Shown here in pieces: positions 1 through 9,024 of a stretch of 64,000 nt of DNA. The stretch is from CAYJAY01 sp964370715. GTDB taxonomy: Bacteria > Bacillota > Clostridia > Oscillospirales > Ruminococcaceae. Within the stretch, counting starts at the first letter, position 1. Each line of letters begins with the position of its first letter. The position numbers and the translations under genes are program-made. The stretch lies in the NCBI GenBank assembly GCA_964370715.1, contig CAYJKJ010000016.1:1-64000 (forward strand). The letters run 5' to 3'. Under the pieces are notes generated by a model, which made no database searches, was not told the DNA's origin, and saw only the letters and a list, made by a program, of their open reading frames with translations.

Positions 1-54
1 CCTGCGGCATCCTGCTCCCAAAGCAGGCGCGCTACCAAACTGCGCTACGTCCCG
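1..54 (-). tRNA. tRNA-Pro (anticodon TGG), partial
   Basis: Read on the minus strand, the sequence opens with acceptor strand CGGGACG at position 54. A D-arm follows, then an anticodon stem CCTGC/GCAGG around loop TTTGGGA, which gives anticodon TGG (proline). The T-arm and 3' end lie outside the window, so only the 5' two thirds is visible. A matching promoter lies just upstream. Confidence 0.93.
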
Positions 55-90
55 ATGAATATTTTTGCTTTTCTATTTCGTTGCCTATAT

Positions 91-119
91 ATTTTATCAT
101 TTTAAGATAAATATTGCAA
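91..119 (-). promoter_or_regulatory. Sigma-A promoter of tRNA-Pro
   Basis: On the minus strand, -35 TTGCAA (114-119) and -10 TAAAAT (91-96) are separated by exactly 17 bp, about 37 bp upstream of the tRNA 5' end. Confidence 0.7.
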
Positions 120-156
120 GTATTATTTTTTATGTGAAAAAACAACCTCATTATTC

Positions 157-185
157 TTGACAAAAACTAAAAATACCTGTACTAT
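157..185 (+). promoter_or_regulatory. Sigma-A promoter of the glnN operon
   Basis: Consensus -35 TTGACA (157-162), 17-bp spacer, -10 TACTAT (180-185). The predicted start near 192 gives a leader of about 125 nt before glnN, which holds a possible short leader ORF. Another TATAAT at 194-199 has no -35 at proper distance. Confidence 0.75.
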
Positions 186-223
186 TCAATCTGTATAATA
201 TATAGTATATAATAGGCGTATAT

Positions 224-301
224 ATGAACAACAAAAAGTTTAATGTAGTTGCTGTTTGGGATGAATACGGAAAATGCAAAATAATGAGAAAATTAAAATG
301 A
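224..301 (+). CDS. Possible 25-residue leader peptide upstream of glnN
   Basis: A short open frame starts at ATG 224 and stops with TGA 299-301, only 16 nt before the glnN start. It lies inside the predicted glnN leader transcript. Its Shine-Dalgarno is weak (AGGCG, 6-7 nt upstream). The peptide is basic and lysine-rich, and no known attenuator peptide is recognised. It could be a translated leader coupling nitrogen or ribosome status to glnN, or a chance frame. Only its position supports it. Confidence 0.3.
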   Translation: MNNKKFNVVAVWDEYGKCKIMRKLK

Positions 302-317
302 GGTAGGAGTTAAGTTT

Positions 318-2402
318 ATGAATCTTCCCGAAATATTCGGAAATATGGTGTTTAACGACAAGGCTATGAGGAAATGGCTGCCAAAAGATACATACAGCTC
401 GCTTAAAGAGACGATTGCAAGCGGAAAAGAACTCGATATAGCTATTGCAAAGATTGTTGCTAATGCTATGAAAGAATGGGCTATCGAAAAGGGAGCGACA
501 CATTACACACATTGGTTTCAACCACTAAACGGAGCGACAGCGGAGAAACACGATAGCTTTATTCGCCAGGGTGAAGCAGACGGAATAATTATGGATTTTT
601 CGGGGAAAGAGCTAATTAAAGGCGAACCCGATGCTTCGAGCTTTCCGTCGGGAGGTCTTAGAGTAACGTTTGAAGCGAGGGGCTACACCGCTTGGGATCC
701 AACTTCATACGCTTTTATTAAAGATAAAACGCTTTATATACCGACGGCGTTTTGCTCATATTCTGGATATGCTCTCGATCTTAAAACGCCGCTTTTGCGT
801 TCGATAGAAGCTTTTGAAACGCAAGCTGAAAGGATTTTGAAATTCTTTTCGGATGATAACGTGAGGGCTACTTCAACGGTTGGTGCGGAACAAGAATATT
901 TCTTGATCGATAAAGAGGTGTTTTTAAAACGCCCGGATTTGATACATTGCGGTAGAACGCTTTTTGGAGCAAAACCGCCCAAAGGCCAAGAACTTGATGA
1001 CCATTATTTCGGTTCAATCAAACCGAGAGTTTTGGATTTTATGAATCAACTTGATGAAGAGCTTTGGAAACTTGGCGTTCTCGCAAAGACGGAACACAAC
1101 GAAGCCGCTCCGGCGCAACATGAACTAGCGCCCATCTTCACTACTTGTAATGTTGCTTGCGACCATAACTTTTTAACTATGGATATGATGAAGCTTATAG
1201 CCGATAAGCATGGTCTTGCGTGTTTGCTTCATGAAAAACCATTTGCCGGAGTTAACGGAAGCGGAAAGCATAACAACTGGTCGATTACTACCGACAAGGG
1301 CGAAAACATTCTTTCCCCGGGGGCTACTCCTTCGCAAAACACAAGGTTTATGCTGTTTTTAGTTGCAGTTATAAAAGCGGTCGACGACTATCAAGATCTT
1401 TTGCGTTTTTCGATTGCAAGCGCAGGAAACGATCATAGGCTAGGGGCGGCGGAAGCTCCCCCGGCAATAGTTTCGGTGTTTTTAGGGGATGAACTTACCT
1501 CGATTTTTGAACACATCGCAAACGATGAGATACATGAAGATTGGACAAAATCAAAAATTCAAACGGGCGCTAGGGTTTTACCTAATCTATCGAAAGACAC
1601 GACCGACCGAAACAGAACATCGCCGTTTGCTTTCACCGGCAATAAATTTGAATTTAGAATGCTGGGCTCTGCAACATCGGTTGCCGGTTCAAACATCGTT
1701 ATCAACACGATTGTTGCCGAAAGCCTAAGACAGTTTGCAGATTATATCGAAAAAGCAGATGATACCGAGATTGCGATAAACGAGATTATCTCGACAGCGA
1801 TAAAGATGCACAAACGAATTATCTTTAACGGAAACAACTACAGCAACGAATGGGTTGAACAAGCGAAAGAAAGAGGGCTTTTAAACCTCGAAACAACCGT
1901 TGACGCTGTGCTTTCGTTCCCGACAAAAAGGAATATAGATCTTTTCAAAACTCATGGGGTCTATTCCGAGATGGAAATTCGTTCGCAGTTTGAGATTAAG
2001 CTCGAAAGCTATTCAAAAACCATCATGATCGAAGCGTTGACGATGGTTGATATGGTTAAAAAGGGAGTTATCCCCGGGATTTTGGAATATCAACAGACTA
2101 TAGCAAACTCGGCAGCTCTTAAAAAAGTTGTTGATCAAAACTGCTCATCACTACTTGAAAAAAGTCTGCTTAACAAAATCTCAAAGCTTGCCGATGAAAT
2201 ATCGGTTAAACTTGAACAACTTGAACAATCGGTTTCAGATCAACCGAAGTTTATAAACGCTCTTGAACAAGCGGAATATCATAAAAACGTTATTTTGCAG
2301 GGAATGAATAATCTTAGAATTTCGGTGGATGGTGCCGAAAGCGAAATAGGTAAAAGATATTGGGAATATCCAACCTATTCCGAAATGTTATATAGCGTTT
2401 AA
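318..2402 (+). CDS. glnN: Glutamine synthetase type III
   Basis: ATP-dependent condensation of glutamate and ammonia to glutamine in the cytoplasm. The 694-residue length and an N-terminus containing FGxMVFND are characteristic of GSIII, which is much longer than GSI (about 450 residues). The catalytic core is visible: GAEQEYFLID near residue 190 (metal/glutamate-binding glutamates) and NGSGKHNNWS near 313 (ammonia/ATP loop), with a long alpha-helical C-terminal region. The start is preceded by GGTAGGAG. It is first in an operon-like run with glmS (24-nt gap) and ileS, and its product is the amide donor of GlmS. No TnrA/GlnR-type operator was recognised. Confidence 0.96.
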   Translation: MNLPEIFGNMVFNDKAMRKWLPKDTYSSLKETIASGKELDIAIAKIVANAMKEWAIEKGATHYTHWFQPLNGATAEKHDSFIRQGEADGIIMDFSGKELIKGEPDASSFPSGGLRVTFEARGYTAWDPTSYAFIKDKTLYIPTAFCSYSGYALDLKTPLLRSIEAFETQAERILKFFSDDNVRATSTVGAEQEYFLIDKEVFLKRPDLIHCGRTLFGAKPPKGQELDDHYFGSIKPRVLDFMNQLDEELWKLGVLAKTEHNEAAPAQHELAPIFTTCNVACDHNFLTMDMMKLIADKHGLACLLHEKPFAGVNGSGKHNNWSITTDKGENILSPGATPSQNTRFMLFLVAVIKAVDDYQDLLRFSIASAGNDHRLGAAEAPPAIVSVFLGDELTSIFEHIANDEIHEDWTKSKIQTGARVLPNLSKDTTDRNRTSPFAFTGNKFEFRMLGSATSVAGSNIVINTIVAESLRQFADYIEKADDTEIAINEIISTAIKMHKRIIFNGNNYSNEWVEQAKERGLLNLETTVDAVLSFPTKRNIDLFKTHGVYSEMEIRSQFEIKLESYSKTIMIEALTMVDMVKKGVIPGILEYQQTIANSAALKKVVDQNCSSLLEKSLLNKISKLADEISVKLEQLEQSVSDQPKFINALEQAEYHKNVILQGMNNLRISVDGAESEIGKRYWEYPTYSEMLYSV

Positions 2403-2426
2403 AAAGTTTTTATTGGAGGTATTTTT

Positions 2427-4259
2427 ATGTGTGGAATAGTTGGTTATATCGGAAACAATCAAGCGGTTCCGGTTTTATTTGAAGGATTAAACAAGCTTGA
2501 ATACAGGGGATACGACAGCTCGGGCATTGCGGTGCTTGACGCTAAAAACAAGATCAGCATTAACAAACGCAAAGGTCGCCTAAAAAATCTTGAAAAAGAA
2601 CTTTTGGGAAAACATCCCGTTGGGGTTGTTGGAATTGGTCACACTCGTTGGGCAACCCACGGCGCACCTTCCGACGTTAACGCCCACCCTCATTCAAACA
2701 CAAAGGGCGACATAGTAGTAGCGCACAACGGAATTATTGAAAACTATCTAAAGATTAAAGAATGGCTAAGTTCAAAGGGATATTTCTTCAAATCCCAAAC
2801 CGACACAGAATTAATAGCGCATCTTATCGATTATTACTACAAAGGGGAAAACACCCTTTTGGATGCGGTTCAAAGCACGATAAGACACCTTGTTGGTTCT
2901 TATGGCTTGGTTATTATGGCGGAGAGCAATCCGGAACAACTTATCGCTGTTAAAAAAGACAGCCCGCTTGTTATTGGAATTGGCGAAAACGAAAACTATA
3001 TAGCTTCCGATGCCGCCGCTCTTTTAAAATACACAAGAGATGTTTATTTCCTTGAAGATGGCGAGATAGCTGTTGTTTCAAAAGAAAATATAGATATAAT
3101 GGATAGCTATGGAATACCGGTTTTCCGAGATGTTTTCCATATAACTTGGGATATTGAAGCGGTAGAAAAAGGCGGATATCCCCACTATATGCTCAAAGAG
3201 ATAAACGAGCAACCAAAGGCGCTAAAAGACACACTTAACGCAAGGCTTTCGGAAGATGGTTTCGATTTTTCCGACCTTAATCTTTCGGAAGAATACTTGA
3301 ACAGCTTTTCAAGAATAGTTTTTATCGCTTGCGGAACGGCGTATCATGCAGGGCTTGTGGCGAAATATATGTATGAAAAGATGATTAGAGTTCCGGTTGA
3401 AATTGATGTTGCCTCTGAATACAGATATCGAAGCCCCGTTGTAACCAAAAACGATTTGGTTATAGTTTTAAGCCAATCGGGAGAAACGCTTGACAGCATA
3501 GCGGCCATGAGAATGGCAAAATCTATGGGAGCTACTATAATTGCGATTACAAACGTTGTTGGTAGCGTTATAAGCAGGGAAGCGGATGCTGCAATATACA
3601 CGATAGCGGGTCCTGAAATAGCGGTTGCTTCGACAAAAGCATACACAACACAGCTTATGTGCCTTTCGATGTTGGGGCTTTGGCTTTCGGAAAAGCGAAA
3701 CACCCTAACAAAAGAACAGGTTAACGGATATATTAAAGATCTTAAAAAAATCCCCGAAATTGCAACCGAGGCTTTAAAATCAGAAGAAAAACTTATGAGA
3801 ATAGCAAGCCTTTTCAGTTCGAGAGAGGATGTCTATTTCCTTGGCAGAAACATCGACAGCGCCATTGCTATGGAAAGCAGCTTGAAGCTCAAAGAGATTT
3901 CATATATACATTCGGAAGCTTTTCCGGCAGGGGAGCTTAAACACGGACCCATTGCGCTAATCGAAGAGGGAACTCTTGTTATCGTAATCGGAACTCAAAG
4001 CAAACTGTATGAAAAAACCGCATCTAACATAAAAGAAGTTAAAGCAAGAGGCGCTTATGTTTTGGGGGTTTGTTCCGAAGGGGAAAAGATTATATCGGAT
4101 GTTTGCGACGAAACTATCTTTATACCAAAAGTTTCGGATGAATTTATGGCGATGCCGGGAGTTATCCCGATGCAGATATTCTCTTATTATTGCGCAGTTG
4201 AAAGAGGTTTTGATGTTGATAAGCCCAGAAACCTTGCAAAGAGCGTTACAGTAGAGTAG
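2427..4259 (+). CDS. glmS: Glutamine--fructose-6-phosphate aminotransferase (isomerizing)
   Basis: Makes glucosamine-6-phosphate from fructose-6-phosphate and glutamine, the entry step to peptidoglycan amino sugars. The protein has 610 residues, the usual size. Cys2 after the initiator Met is the N-terminal nucleophile of the class II glutaminase domain (MCGIVGYIG, with GHTRWATHG near residue 70). Two SIS sugar-isomerase domains follow (SQSGET near 350), ending in KSVTVE as expected. The Shine-Dalgarno TTGGAGG lies at proper distance. The gap to glnN is too short for a glmS ribozyme, so the usual Gram-positive ribozyme control is absent here. Co-transcription with glnN supplies glutamine with the enzyme that uses it. 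Confidence 0.97.
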   Translation: MCGIVGYIGNNQAVPVLFEGLNKLEYRGYDSSGIAVLDAKNKISINKRKGRLKNLEKELLGKHPVGVVGIGHTRWATHGAPSDVNAHPHSNTKGDIVVAHNGIIENYLKIKEWLSSKGYFFKSQTDTELIAHLIDYYYKGENTLLDAVQSTIRHLVGSYGLVIMAESNPEQLIAVKKDSPLVIGIGENENYIASDAAALLKYTRDVYFLEDGEIAVVSKENIDIMDSYGIPVFRDVFHITWDIEAVEKGGYPHYMLKEINEQPKALKDTLNARLSEDGFDFSDLNLSEEYLNSFSRIVFIACGTAYHAGLVAKYMYEKMIRVPVEIDVASEYRYRSPVVTKNDLVIVLSQSGETLDSIAAMRMAKSMGATIIAITNVVGSVISREADAAIYTIAGPEIAVASTKAYTTQLMCLSMLGLWLSEKRNTLTKEQVNGYIKDLKKIPEIATEALKSEEKLMRIASLFSSREDVYFLGRNIDSAIAMESSLKLKEISYIHSEAFPAGELKHGPIALIEEGTLVIVIGTQSKLYEKTASNIKEVKARGAYVLGVCSEGEKIISDVCDETIFIPKVSDEFMAMPGVIPMQIFSYYCAVERGFDVDKPRNLAKSVTVE

Positions 4260-4312
4260 AATATAGTTAAAAGATTATAAAAAAATGATAATAAAAAGAG
4301 GAGCATAGAAAA

Positions 4313-7300
4313 GTGTACGAAAAGGTCACGACCGATCTTAATTTTGTCGAAAGAGAAAAACAGATCGAAAATTTTTGGAAACAAAACAAGATATTTGAAA
4401 AAAGCATTCAAAACCGAGAAGGCAGCGAAAACTTCAGCTTTTATGACGGCCCGCCAACAGCTAACGGAAAGCCTCATATCGGCCACGTTCTAACGAGGGT
4501 TATCAAAGATATGATCCCTCGCTACCACGTTATGAAAGGCAAAAAGAGCATTCGTAAGGCCGGTTGGGACACCCATGGTCTTCCGGTTGAACTTGAGGTT
4601 GAAAAAGAACTTGGAATAGACGGAAAAGACCAGATCGAAAAATATGGTCTTGAGCCTTTTATTGCGAAATGCAAAGAAAGCGTTTGGCGCTACAAAGGAA
4701 TGTGGGAGGATTTCTCCGGAACTGTTGGATTTTGGGCAAACATGGACGATCCATATGTAACGTATGAAAACACATTTATCGAATCGTCTTGGTGGTCGCT
4801 TAAAAAGATATGGGAAAAAGACCTTTTATACAAAGGCTATAAAACCGTTCCATATTGCCCTCGTTGCGGAACTCCGCTTTCTTCCCATGAAGTAGCTCAG
4901 GGCTACAAAGATGTTAAAGATACGTCGGCTATAGCAAAGTTTAAAATAAAAGATGATGAGGGCTATTTCCTTGCTTGGACAACAACCCCCTGGACGCTTC
5001 CCTCAAACGTTGCTCTTTGCGTTAATGCAAAAGAAACGTATTCAAAGATAAAAACCGAAAGCGGCGAAATATATATTCTTGCAAAAGAGCTTATCGATAG
5101 TGTTATAGAGGAACAATATGAAACTTTGCAAGAATATAAAGGATCTGAACTCGAAAACAAAGAATATATACCGCTTTGGGATTTCGCAAAGGTAGAGAAA
5201 AAAGCGTTTTATGTTTTGTGTGACAGCTATGTAACGCTTTCAGACGGTACAGGAATCGTCCATATAGCTCCGGCGTTCGGCGAGGACGACTCAAGACTTG
5301 GAAGACAATACGATCTTCCGCTAGTTCAGTTTGTCGACGGCAAAGGTGAGATGACGAGCGAGACGAAATGGGGCGGAGTCTACGTTAAAGACGCAGATCT
5401 TATGATATTGAAAGATCTCCATGAACTCGGGCTTTTGTTTAAAAAGATGTCGTATAAACATAACTATCCGCATTGTTGGAGATGCGACACACCGCTATTA
5501 TACTATGCGAGAGAATCTTGGTTTATCAAGATGACGGCGGTTAAGGATGATCTTATCAAAAACAACAATACAATCAACTGGATTCCCGAAAGCATCGGAA
5601 AAGGGCGTTTTGGAGATTGGCTAGAAAACGTTCAAGATTGGGGAATAAGCCGAAACAGATATTGGGGAACACCGCTTAATATTTGGGAATGTTCCTGCGG
5701 ACATATGCATTCGATAGGCTCTATCGAAGAGCTTAAATCGATGTCGGACAACTGCCCCGACGATATCGAGCTGCACCGCCCGTTCATCGACAGGGTAACG
5801 ATTAAATGCGACAAATGCACAAAGCAGATGACAAGGGTTGAAGAGGTAATCGATTGTTGGTATGACAGCGGAGCTATGCCGTTTGCGCAGTTCCACTATC
5901 CGTTTGAAAACAAAGAACTGTTCGAAGAAAATTTCCCGGCAGACTTTATCTCGGAAGCCGTTGACCAAACAAGGGGTTGGTTCTATTCTTTGCTCGCTAT
6001 ATCAACGCTAGTGTTCGACAAAGCTCCGTTTAAAAACGTTATAGTCATGGGACACGTTCAAGATGAAAACGGGCAAAAGATGAGCAAATCCAAAGGAAAC
6101 GCAGTCGACCCGTTTGATGCGCTTAACACCCATGGTGCGGATGCTATTCGTTGGTATTTCTATGAAAACTCAGCGCCATGGCTACCCAACAGGTTCCATT
6201 CGGGAGCGGTCACAGAAGGTCAAAGAAAATTCCTCGGAACGCTTTGGAACACCTATGCTTTCTTTGTTTTGTATGCGAATATCGATGGTTTCGATGCGAC
6301 AAAGCATAAGCTTGAATACGACAAACTTTCGGTTATGGATAAATGGCTGCTTTCAAGGCTTAATTCTGTTGCAAAACAAGCAAATAAACATTTAGCCAAC
6401 TACGAAATCCCCGAAACGGCAAGGGTTCTCCAAAACTTTGTTGATGAACTTAGCAACTGGTATGTCAGAAGAAGCCGTGAACGGTTCTGGGGCAAAGAGA
6501 TGACACAGGACAAGATTAACGCATACATGACGTTATACACAACGTTGGTGACGTTTTCTAAGCTTTCGGCACCTATGATTCCGTTTATGTCGGAACAAAT
6601 CTATCGCAACCTCGTTTGCACAATCGATAAAAACGCCGTTGAAAGCGTTCATCTTTGCGATTACCCCGAATTTGATTCAAAGCTTATCGACAAAGAACTA
6701 GAAAAGAATATGGAGATGGTTCTTAAGATAGTGGGTCTTGGAAGAGCGGCGAGAAACGAAGCTAACATCAAAAACCGCCAACCGATAGGGAAGCTATATT
6801 TTAAATCTCCATCTGAAATTTCGAAGTTCTACTCCGAAATCGTTCAAGAAGAACTCAACGTTAAACAGGTTGAATTTAAAGATGACCTCGGAGAGTTTGC
6901 CGACTTTAGCTTTAAACCACAACTTAAAACGCTAGGGCCTAAATTCGGAAAGATGATAAACGGAATTAGAACAGCTCTTTCGGAACTCGATGGCGCAAAA
7001 GCTATGGCAGAGCTTAACCAAACCGGAAACGTTGTAATAACAGTAGGTGAAGAAAAATTGACGCTTTCGAAAGAGGATCTTTTGATTGAACAAAAAAAGG
7101 TAGAAGGTTTTGCTTCGATGGTTGAAGGTGCCTACACAGTTGTTCTCGATACTACGCTAACACAAGAGCTGGTTCAAGAAGGGCAAAAGCGAGAGATAAT
7201 AAGCAAGATTCAAACTATGCGCAAAGATGCAGGGTTTGATGTAACCGATCACATAAATGTATCCATTAAATCGACCGACATTCTAGAAGAGGTTGTTAAG

Positions 7301-7426
7301 CTGTTTGAGCAGGATATCAAGACCGATGTTCTAGCAGACAGCATAACGATTTCGAAACAAATTGAACAAAGCAAAGAATGGAACATTAACGGCGATATGG
7401 CTTTCATCGCTGTTGAAAAGGTGTAG
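4313..7426 (+). CDS. ileS: Isoleucyl-tRNA synthetase (long, type 2-like)
   Basis: Charges tRNA-Ile. The class I signatures are HIGH (PHIGH, about residues 54-58) and KMSKS (about 589-593), separated by the CP1 editing domain. A GTG start at 4313 is chosen because AGAGGAG precedes it by 8-9 nt. At 1037 residues it is longer than the 920-940-residue type 1 enzymes, and it lacks their C-terminal zinc-finger cysteines. Both traits suggest the type 2 class shared with eukaryotic cytosolic enzymes, a class associated with mupirocin tolerance (family knowledge, not shown here). There is no T-box upstream; the gap to glmS is 53 nt. Translation ends just before a strong terminator. Confidence 0.96.
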   Translation: MYEKVTTDLNFVEREKQIENFWKQNKIFEKSIQNREGSENFSFYDGPPTANGKPHIGHVLTRVIKDMIPRYHVMKGKKSIRKAGWDTHGLPVELEVEKELGIDGKDQIEKYGLEPFIAKCKESVWRYKGMWEDFSGTVGFWANMDDPYVTYENTFIESSWWSLKKIWEKDLLYKGYKTVPYCPRCGTPLSSHEVAQGYKDVKDTSAIAKFKIKDDEGYFLAWTTTPWTLPSNVALCVNAKETYSKIKTESGEIYILAKELIDSVIEEQYETLQEYKGSELENKEYIPLWDFAKVEKKAFYVLCDSYVTLSDGTGIVHIAPAFGEDDSRLGRQYDLPLVQFVDGKGEMTSETKWGGVYVKDADLMILKDLHELGLLFKKMSYKHNYPHCWRCDTPLLYYARESWFIKMTAVKDDLIKNNNTINWIPESIGKGRFGDWLENVQDWGISRNRYWGTPLNIWECSCGHMHSIGSIEELKSMSDNCPDDIELHRPFIDRVTIKCDKCTKQMTRVEEVIDCWYDSGAMPFAQFHYPFENKELFEENFPADFISEAVDQTRGWFYSLLAISTLVFDKAPFKNVIVMGHVQDENGQKMSKSKGNAVDPFDALNTHGADAIRWYFYENSAPWLPNRFHSGAVTEGQRKFLGTLWNTYAFFVLYANIDGFDATKHKLEYDKLSVMDKWLLSRLNSVAKQANKHLANYEIPETARVLQNFVDELSNWYVRRSRERFWGKEMTQDKINAYMTLYTTLVTFSKLSAPMIPFMSEQIYRNLVCTIDKNAVESVHLCDYPEFDSKLIDKELEKNMEMVLKIVGLGRAARNEANIKNRQPIGKLYFKSPSEISKFYSEIVQEELNVKQVEFKDDLGEFADFSFKPQLKTLGPKFGKMINGIRTALSELDGAKAMAELNQTGNVVITVGEEKLTLSKEDLLIEQKKVEGFASMVEGAYTVVLDTTLTQELVQEGQKREIISKIQTMRKDAGFDVTDHINVSIKSTDILEEVVKLFEQDIKTDVLADSITISKQIEQSKEWNINGDMAFIAVEKV

Positions 7427-7461
7427 ATTTAAAAAAGAAAAGTTGGTTTTCAACTAAAAAT

Positions 7462-7515
7462 AAAACAACGGGTTCTGACATTATAAGACGTCAGAACCCA
7501 TTGTTTTGTTTATAA
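7462..7515. terminator. Bidirectional terminator between ileS and the lipoprotein gene
   Basis: The perfect stem GGGTTCTGAC/GTCAGAACCC (7470-7479 with 7490-7499) is extended by AAAACAA/TTGTTTT, giving a T-rich tail on both strands. It serves the converging ileS and the minus-strand lipoprotein gene. Confidence 0.9.
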
Positions 7516-7524
7516 TAAGTTTTT

Positions 7525-8703
7525 TTATCTAACTACAAGATTTATTATGGCTGTGTTGCTTCGGGTATCGCTTGTTAGGCCGTTTTCGTTGTTTGTTACT
7601 ACACAATAGAAACTGTGTGTTCCCGGGTTATTCAAATCTATAGTTGGCGCATAGTGGTCACCGACAGCGCCGTTTATTTTGTTGCCGTTTCCGTCATACC
7701 ATTGGTAACTTAAACTGCCGCTTGAAGGGGTGGCGGCAACGATGTAAAGACCGTTTATTAATGTTGTTGAACCAGCGGTATAGTCGGCGCTTATTGGGTG
7801 GCTGCTAATCGTAGGGATGGGTGGGGCAGAAGGCGTTGGGGTGGGGCTTGCCGTCGGGCCGGGTGTTGGCGAAGGCGTGGGAGTGGGGGTAGCTGAGCTT
7901 GGTTTGTCTAGTATCGCTACATGAACAAGGTTGCTCGTGGCTGAATATCCCGTCGAATTGTTTGTTACAACGCAGTAGTAGTATTGGCTGTAGGGTGCGC
8001 CGGTTTGAATTGCTAGCGTGTTTGCTCGTTGACCTTCAAGTTTAACACCATATGTTGTTTCGTTATATATTGTTGTGTACCATTGATACGAGACGTTGCC
8101 GCTAGCACTTATCGACAGTGTCATCGGTTCTCCCGCAACAACGCTTCCTCCAACCGGTTGTTTTGTTATTAATCCGCTTGAATATGAGGATGTTGAACCG
8201 GAGGTCGAAGGAGTTTGTGCAGCGGCTTGTTGTTCCGCTTCTTGCTGTTCTGCCTCTTCCAACACAGTGATCGTTGCAACCTCTGTCTTAAGTGATTGGG
8301 TGACGTTGTCGGGGGTTGTTAGCGTTACAATACAAAAATAATAGCTTTCGCCCAGCTCTTCGGTTGGGGGGGTGAAGCTTTTTGAACCGGCACCCTGTAT
8401 TTCGGAGCCAATGCTGTTGGAGTTTTGCGGGGTTTCAAGCCATTGATATTCAAGGCTTCCCAATCCGGAAGCATCAACTGTTAACGGCTCCGCAACATCA
8501 CCGATAGCATAGCTAGTGCTTATTGGGTTTGCCGTTATGATAAATTCCATCGAATCGGTTTGTTCAGGTTGTGGGTTTTCAGCCTGAGTATCTTCGCTGT
8601 CGTCGCCGCTTTCGCAACCAACAAACATTAACGAAATAATAATAGCAAAAAAAACTATTTTGCTAAACTTTTTGAAAAATGGATTTTTTTTGTTATTTTT
8701 CAT
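7525..8703 (-). CDS. Surface lipoprotein with three Ig-like domains
   Basis: 392 residues. The N-terminus has a basic region, a hydrophobic helix and a lipobox ending FVGC, so it is a predicted lipid-anchored extracytoplasmic protein. A glutamine/glutamate-rich linker and a proline-threonine-rich linker separate three similar modules of about 80 residues. Each module carries a core YQW and a later YxC, the tryptophan-cysteine pattern of bacterial Ig-like folds. No enzymatic motif is visible, so a role in binding or adhesion at the cell surface is inference from architecture. It is monocistronic, with its own promoter and a shared terminator downstream. Confidence 0.85.
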   Translation of the reverse strand: MKNNKKNPFFKKFSKIVFFAIIISLMFVGCESGDDSEDTQAENPQPEQTDSMEFIITANPISTSYAIGDVAEPLTVDASGLGSLEYQWLETPQNSNSIGSEIQGAGSKSFTPPTEELGESYYFCIVTLTTPDNVTQSLKTEVATITVLEEAEQQEAEQQAAAQTPSTSGSTSSYSSGLITKQPVGGSVVAGEPMTLSISASGNVSYQWYTTIYNETTYGVKLEGQRANTLAIQTGAPYSQYYYCVVTNNSTGYSATSNLVHVAILDKPSSATPTPTPSPTPGPTASPTPTPSAPPIPTISSHPISADYTAGSTTLINGLYIVAATPSSGSLSYQWYDGNGNKINGAVGDHYAPTIDLNNPGTHSFYCVVTNNENGLTSDTRSNTAIINLVVR

Positions 8704-8744
8704 AACAACCTCACTTATTGCGAATATTTATGTTAATTATCTAC

Positions 8745-8773
8745 ATTATACTACTGTTTGTAGAGTTTATCAA
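8745..8773 (-). promoter_or_regulatory. Promoter of the Ig-like lipoprotein gene
   Basis: On the minus strand, -35 TTGATA (8768-8773), 17-bp spacer, -10 TATAAT (8745-8750), about 40 bp before the start codon. Confidence 0.7.
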
Positions 8774-8809
8774 CATTTTTTGATGTTTTTTGAGGATTAA
8801 AGCAACAAA

Positions 8810-8838
8810 AAACCCGAACAGTTAAACTGAACGGGTTT
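8810..8838 (-). terminator. Terminator of tRNA-Lys
   Basis: On the minus strand, a stem AAACCCG/CGGGTTT with an inner partially paired segment is followed by TTTTTTG. It begins 5 nt past the tRNA 3' end. Confidence 0.8.
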
Positions 8839-8842
8839 AGTT

Positions 8843-8918
8843 TGGTGAGACATCGGGGACTCGAACCCCGGACCCTCGGCTTAAAAGGCAGATGCTCTAC
8901 CGGCTGAGCTAATGTCTC
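8843..8918 (-). tRNA. tRNA-Lys (anticodon TTT)
   Basis: A 76-nt cloverleaf on the minus strand. Acceptor GAGACAT pairs perfectly with ATGTCTC, discriminator A, and CCA is encoded. D-arm GCTC/GAGC and T-arm CGGGG/CCCCG are regular. Anticodon loop CTTTTAA gives TTT (lysine). The anticodon stem TCTGC/GCCGA contains one T-C mismatch (positions 29-41). It has its own promoter and terminator. Confidence 0.95.
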
Positions 8919-8931
8919 GCATAGCTTTAAT

Positions 8932-8960
8932 ATAATATCAAATATATTAAAGCTTGTCAA
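8932..8960 (-). promoter_or_regulatory. Promoter of tRNA-Lys
   Basis: On the minus strand, -35 TTGACA (8955-8960), 17-bp spacer, -10 TATTAT (8932-8937), 13 bp upstream of the tRNA 5' end. Confidence 0.8.
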
Positions 8961-9024
8961 TGCGTTTTGCGAATTTTTTTCAAAATTCCTTAAATTTCTT
9001 TTTAATGTCTAAAATTATTCAATT

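Noticed and set aside
8751..8960. Minus-strand open frame across tRNA-Lys
   Set aside because: It coincides with the tRNA, its promoter and its terminator, and has no ribosome site.
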